Shown here one piece after another: positions 60,777 to 64,000 of a stretch of 64,000 bases of DNA. The stretch is from positions 2,946,501 to 3,010,500 of the forward strand of contig NZ_CP029773.1 in the NCBI RefSeq assembly GCF_003205835.1. Direction: 5' to 3'. Under the pieces are notes generated by a model. The model saw only the letters and a list, made by a program, of their open reading frames with translations. It had not been told where the DNA came from and made no database searches. The position numbers were made by a program, and so were the translations under genes. Every line of letters begins with the position of its first letter. The stretch's first letter is position 1. The DNA comes from Stenotrophomonas maltophilia. Its GTDB lineage: Bacteria; Pseudomonadota; Gammaproteobacteria; Xanthomonadales; Xanthomonadaceae.

Positions 60777-61963
60777 GCGCCGTACCGCGCAAGCGCCGTC
60801 GTGCGCTCATCATTGCTGTCGCCCTGCTGTGCAGCGCGCTGATTCTGTTTGCCTGGCTTCGGCCCGCACCGCCACCACAACTGCAGGTTGCACCGGTCGT
60901 TCGCGGCAACATCGAACAGGTGGTGGAGGCCACTGGCACGCTGAAGCCCTCGCGACTGGTAAGCGTGGGTGCACAGGTTTCTGGCCGCATCGACACCCTG
61001 CATGTAAAGCTGGGCGACAAGGTGAGGGCCGGCGATCCCATCGCCGATATCGACTCGCGGACCCAGCGCAATGCACTGCTGAGCGCCCGGGCCGCACAGC
61101 GCACCGCGCGTGCCAACCGCGATGCATTGGCCACCGACCTGCGCCAGCTCGAGCTGACACTGCATCGACAACGGCAGCTGGTCGCGTCGCAGCTCGTGGC
61201 ACGCGCCGACGTGGATGCGGCCAAGGCCAGGGTCGATGCCACCCGGGAACAGATCGCCGCGCTGGAAGGTGAGATCGTGCAGCGGCAGACCGAGGTGGAT
61301 ATCGCGCAGACCAACCTCGAGTACACCCGTATCACCGCCCCCACCGACGGCACCGTGCTGGCCGTGGTGGCGCGCCAGGGGCAGACCGTGAACGCGGTAC
61401 AGAGCGCACCGACCATCGTGATGCTGGGAAACCAGGACGTGATGACGGTATACGCGGAGATTTCCGAGGCAGATGTCGTGCATACCTCCATTGGCCAGGA
61501 AGCGTTCTTCACCATTCTTGGCGATGCAGGACGTCGCTACAGCAGTACGCTGCGCGACATTGCACCGGCTCCCGAATCGATCACCAACGAAGACACCTCC
61601 GGCTTCGCTCCGGCAGGTGCTTCGGCGGGCGCCAGTCGCACCGCCATGTACTACAACGGCCAGTTCGACGTAGACAACGCCGATGGTCGCCTGCGCAGCT
61701 ACATGACGGCGCAGGTACGCATCGTGCTGGGGCGCGCCAAGGGCGTGCTGACCATTCCCTCGGCCGCGCTGGGTGCGCGCGCCACCGATGGCAGTTACAG
61801 CGTGCAGGTGCGCGGCGCGGATGGCCACCCGGCCCTGCGGCGCATCACCACCGGGCTGGACGACCAGATCAACGTGGAAGTGCGCAGTGGCCTGCAGGAG
61901 GGCGAGCAGGTGGTACTGGCGCAGACCGGCGATGCTGCCGCCACAGCCGCCGCGCAGCCATGA
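60773..61963 (+). CDS. macA: MacA periplasmic adaptor subunit
   Basis: 396 aa. An N-terminal anchor helix (about 11-28, LIIAVALLCSALILFAW) precedes an HlyD/RND-type adaptor: first half-lipoyl VVEATGTLKPSRLVSVGAQVSGRIDTLHVKLGDKV, coiled-coil hairpin (about 95-180, rich in A/R/Q), second half TRITAPTDGTVLAVVARQGQTVN, beta-barrel IVMLGNQDVMTVYAEISEADV and membrane-proximal domain ending TTGLDDQINVEVRSGLQEGEQVV. Sequence and pairing with MacB identify it as MacA. It overlaps macB by four bases. It links MacB to an outer-membrane channel, whose gene would lie beyond the window. Confidence 0.93.
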   Translation: MSAVPRKRRRALIIAVALLCSALILFAWLRPAPPPQLQVAPVVRGNIEQVVEATGTLKPSRLVSVGAQVSGRIDTLHVKLGDKVRAGDPIADIDSRTQRNALLSARAAQRTARANRDALATDLRQLELTLHRQRQLVASQLVARADVDAAKARVDATREQIAALEGEIVQRQTEVDIAQTNLEYTRITAPTDGTVLAVVARQGQTVNAVQSAPTIVMLGNQDVMTVYAEISEADVVHTSIGQEAFFTILGDAGRRYSSTLRDIAPAPESITNEDTSGFAPAGASAGASRTAMYYNGQFDVDNADGRLRSYMTAQVRIVLGRAKGVLTIPSAALGARATDGSYSVQVRGADGHPALRRITTGLDDQINVEVRSGLQEGEQVVLAQTGDAAATAAAQP

Positions 61964-63927
61964 TGGACGTGACGCAGGACGCACCACTGCTGCGCGTGCG
62001 CGGCATCCGCCGTGAATTCGCAGCCGGCGAACAGACCCTGGTCGTGCTCGACGGCATCGACCTGGATATCCGCGCCGGTGAGCTGGTGGCCATCGTCGGC
62101 CAATCCGGCTCGGGCAAATCCACGCTGATGAACATTCTGGGCTGCCTGGACCGGCCCTCGGCCGGCGCGTATCAGATCACCGGTCGCGAGACCGCGCAGA
62201 TGTCACCGGACGAACTGGCCGAACTGCGCCGTGAGCACTTTGGCTTCATCTTCCAGCGCTACCACCTGCTGACCGACCTGACCGCGCTGGGCAACGTGGA
62301 AGTTCCGGCGATCTATGCGGGGATGCCGGCTGCCACGCGCCACGCCCGCGCGGCCGAGCTGCTGGCGCGGCTTGGCCTGGGCGAGCGCCTGCAGCACCTG
62401 CCTGGCGAACTGTCAGGCGGCCAGCAGCAGCGTGTTTCGATTGCGCGCGCACTGATGAACGGCGGCGCGGTGATCTTCGCCGATGAGCCGACGGGCGCAC
62501 TGGATACACATTCAGGCCAGGAGGTGATGAAGATCCTGGGCGAGTTGCATGCCGAGGGCCACACCGTGGTGCTGGTCACCCACGACATGGCCGTGGCCGA
62601 ACATGCACAGCGCATCATCGAAATCCGCGATGGCCGCATTGTCGATGATCGTGCCACGGGCAGGCTCCTGCTGGCAGGAGCGCCAGCGACGGCCCTGCCG
62701 CAGCGCAGCGAAGGCAGTGGCTGGCAGGCCATGCGCGACCGCTTCGGCGAAGCCTTCCGCATGGCCCTGCGCGCGATGAACGCGCACCGCATGCGTACCT
62801 TCCTGACCATGCTCGGCATCATCATCGGCATTGCATCGGTGGTGGCGGTGGTGGCGCTGGGCACCGGCGCACGGCAGGCCATCCTGTCCAACATCTCCTC
62901 GCTGGGCACAAACACCATCGAGATCTATCCGGGCTCCGGCTTCGGCGACGTGCACGCCGCACAGGTGGAAACCCTGACGCCCGGCGACAGCATGGCGCTG
63001 GCCGGGCAGCCGCTCGTGGACAGCGCCACGCCCGGCGTCGCCAGCAGCGGCACTACCCAGCGCGGCAACCGCTCGGCCAACGTGCAGATGCAGGGCGTGA
63101 GTGAGCAGTACTTCCGCGTGCACGGCTTGAAGCTGGGCGAAGGCGCCTTCTTCGGCCCACCTGCCGTGGCAGGCTACCAGCAGGTGGTGGTGATCGATGC
63201 CAATACGCGTGCACGGTTCTTCGCAGCACAGGAAGACCCGATCGGCCAGACCCTGCTGCTGGGCAACGTGCCGGTACGCGTGGTGGGCGTGGTGAAGAAG
63301 GACGCCGGCGCCGTCGGCGACGCCTCACTGCTGCGGGTGTGGCTGCCCTACACCACCACCATGGCGCGCATGCTGGGGCAGAGCCATGTGTCCAGCATCA
63401 CCGTGCGCGTCTCCGATGCAATCAGCATGGAAGTGGCCGAGCGGGCCATCGGGCGATTGCTCGCACGCCGCCACGGCAGCACCGATTTCTACATGAGCAA
63501 CAACGCCCAGATCCGGCAATCCATCGAACAGACCACCGGCATCCTTACCATGATGATCAGCTCCATCGCCGCCATCGCGCTGGTGGTGGGTGGAATCGGG
63601 GTGATGAACATCATGCTGGTGTCGGTGACCGAGCGCACACGCGAGATCGGCGTGCGCATGGCGGTGGGCGCGCGACCCGGCGACATCCTGCAGCAGTTCC
63701 TGATCGAATCGGTCCTGGTGTGCCTGCTCGGCGGAATGCTCGGTATCGGCGTAGCCCTGGCGCTGGGCGCCGCGTTGGAGCTGGCCAACGTGGGTTTCAG
63801 CCTGGTGTTCTCTGCCAGTTCGATTCTGGCCGCCTTCGCCTGTTCCAGCCTCATCGGCATTGGTTTCGGCTTCCTGCCAGCGCGGCGCGCCGCCCAGTTG
63901 GATCCGGTGGAGGCGCTGGTTCAATAG
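61960..63927 (+). CDS. macB: MacB-type ABC transporter (macrolide/peptide efflux)
   Basis: 655 aa. N-terminal ATPase: Walker A GQSGSGKST (47-55), signature LSGGQQQR, Walker B VIFADEPTGALD, then His switch VTHDMAVAEHA. After a linker, TM1 (about 285-305, MLGIIIGIASVVAVVALG), a large periplasmic domain (about 310-520) with MacB-type VQMQGVSEQYFRVHGLKLGEG, and TM2-4 at the end with IGVMNIMLVSVTERTREIGVRMAVGA and FLPARRAAQLDPVEALVQ, the FtsX/MacB family tail. A mechanotransmission pump of periplasmic substrates. ATGA overlap with macA. Confidence 0.95.
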   Translation: MMDVTQDAPLLRVRGIRREFAAGEQTLVVLDGIDLDIRAGELVAIVGQSGSGKSTLMNILGCLDRPSAGAYQITGRETAQMSPDELAELRREHFGFIFQRYHLLTDLTALGNVEVPAIYAGMPAATRHARAAELLARLGLGERLQHLPGELSGGQQQRVSIARALMNGGAVIFADEPTGALDTHSGQEVMKILGELHAEGHTVVLVTHDMAVAEHAQRIIEIRDGRIVDDRATGRLLLAGAPATALPQRSEGSGWQAMRDRFGEAFRMALRAMNAHRMRTFLTMLGIIIGIASVVAVVALGTGARQAILSNISSLGTNTIEIYPGSGFGDVHAAQVETLTPGDSMALAGQPLVDSATPGVASSGTTQRGNRSANVQMQGVSEQYFRVHGLKLGEGAFFGPPAVAGYQQVVVIDANTRARFFAAQEDPIGQTLLLGNVPVRVVGVVKKDAGAVGDASLLRVWLPYTTTMARMLGQSHVSSITVRVSDAISMEVAERAIGRLLARRHGSTDFYMSNNAQIRQSIEQTTGILTMMISSIAAIALVVGGIGVMNIMLVSVTERTREIGVRMAVGARPGDILQQFLIESVLVCLLGGMLGIGVALALGAALELANVGFSLVFSASSILAAFACSSLIGIGFGFLPARRAAQLDPVEALVQ

Positions 63928-63954
63928 CCACTGCACTGCCTGCAGTGGCGGCAG

Positions 63955-63967
63955 GTTCGCGCAATGT
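63955..63967 (+). promoter_or_regulatory. MacR-like half-site downstream of macB
   Basis: GTTCGCGCAATGT in the last 73 bases, matching the macR-promoter motif at 11 of 13 or better depending on the base compared. It probably belongs to the promoter of the next gene beyond the window; the rest of this end holds nothing else recognisable. Confidence 0.45.
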
Positions 63968-64000
63968 CTGCAGGGTCTACTGCAGCTACCGACAATGTCC

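Overview
The window looks like chromosome of a Stenotrophomonas (S. maltophilia-type gammaproteobacterium). Reasons: very high GC throughout; many short GTAG-headed palindromes of the SMAG class in the gaps; a class III PHA synthase pair; a macRS/macAB-type efflux cluster; and dense GC-rich coding sequence with long antisense shadow ORFs. I see no phage, transposase, integrase, rRNA operon or CRISPR array. The species call is inference.

Layout. 1-1855: tail of a TonB-dependent receptor, then a ChaN-like protein and a TonB-like protein in one overlapping operon (probably haem/iron uptake). 2053-8167 (minus): a likely four-gene operon with a DcaP-like porin, an AdiC-like antiporter, an Orn/Lys/Arg decarboxylase and a cation diffusion facilitator, which reads as an acid-resistance unit. 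8684-12099: TlpA/DsbG redox pair, an AraC-type regulator and a MerR regulator with its own dyad. 12189-13023: three tandem tRNA-Ala(GGC)/tRNA-Glu(TTC) pairs. 13131-15493: GNAT, SRAP-family protein, Cys-rich secreted peptide, single-domain response regulator, tRNA-Leu(CAA). 15564-24050: signalling block with two diguanylate cyclases, a soluble double-PAS chemoreceptor behind a clear sigma-28 promoter, GNATs and a DUF5694 protein. 24258-28934: Tex, then a repeat-rich and partly decayed region. 28951-31713: PhaE/PhaC and PssA. 31714-37450: DnaA-box cluster, methyltransferase, MATE pump, DUF2239, Nudix, DUF1249, PpsR. 37451-46584: PpsA, MscS channel, Old Yellow Enzyme, EcsC, Orn, TadA, HxlR/quinone reductase, YjaB. 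46607-47441: a YjhX-type toxin next to a GNAT. 47706-55125: HD hydrolase, MFS, MerR/Old Yellow Enzyme, small membrane and lipoproteins, flavin monooxygenase/TetR. 55184-57340: Fur-boxed siderophore receptor. 57874-63927: MacRS two-component system and MacAB efflux pump; the expected outer-membrane partner would lie beyond the window.

Most genes are ordinary core or near-core chromosome. The least explained items are: a pair of inverted structured repeats at 27277-27842, whose 22-bp stems differ in sequence but both pair perfectly; a 10-codon uORF coupled to macA; candidate OmpR-type boxes repeated around the mac cluster; the YjhX/GNAT pair; and the DnaA-box cluster. I did not find a clearly new multi-gene defence or biosynthetic system. 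All starts, motifs and sites were read by eye, without alignment tools.
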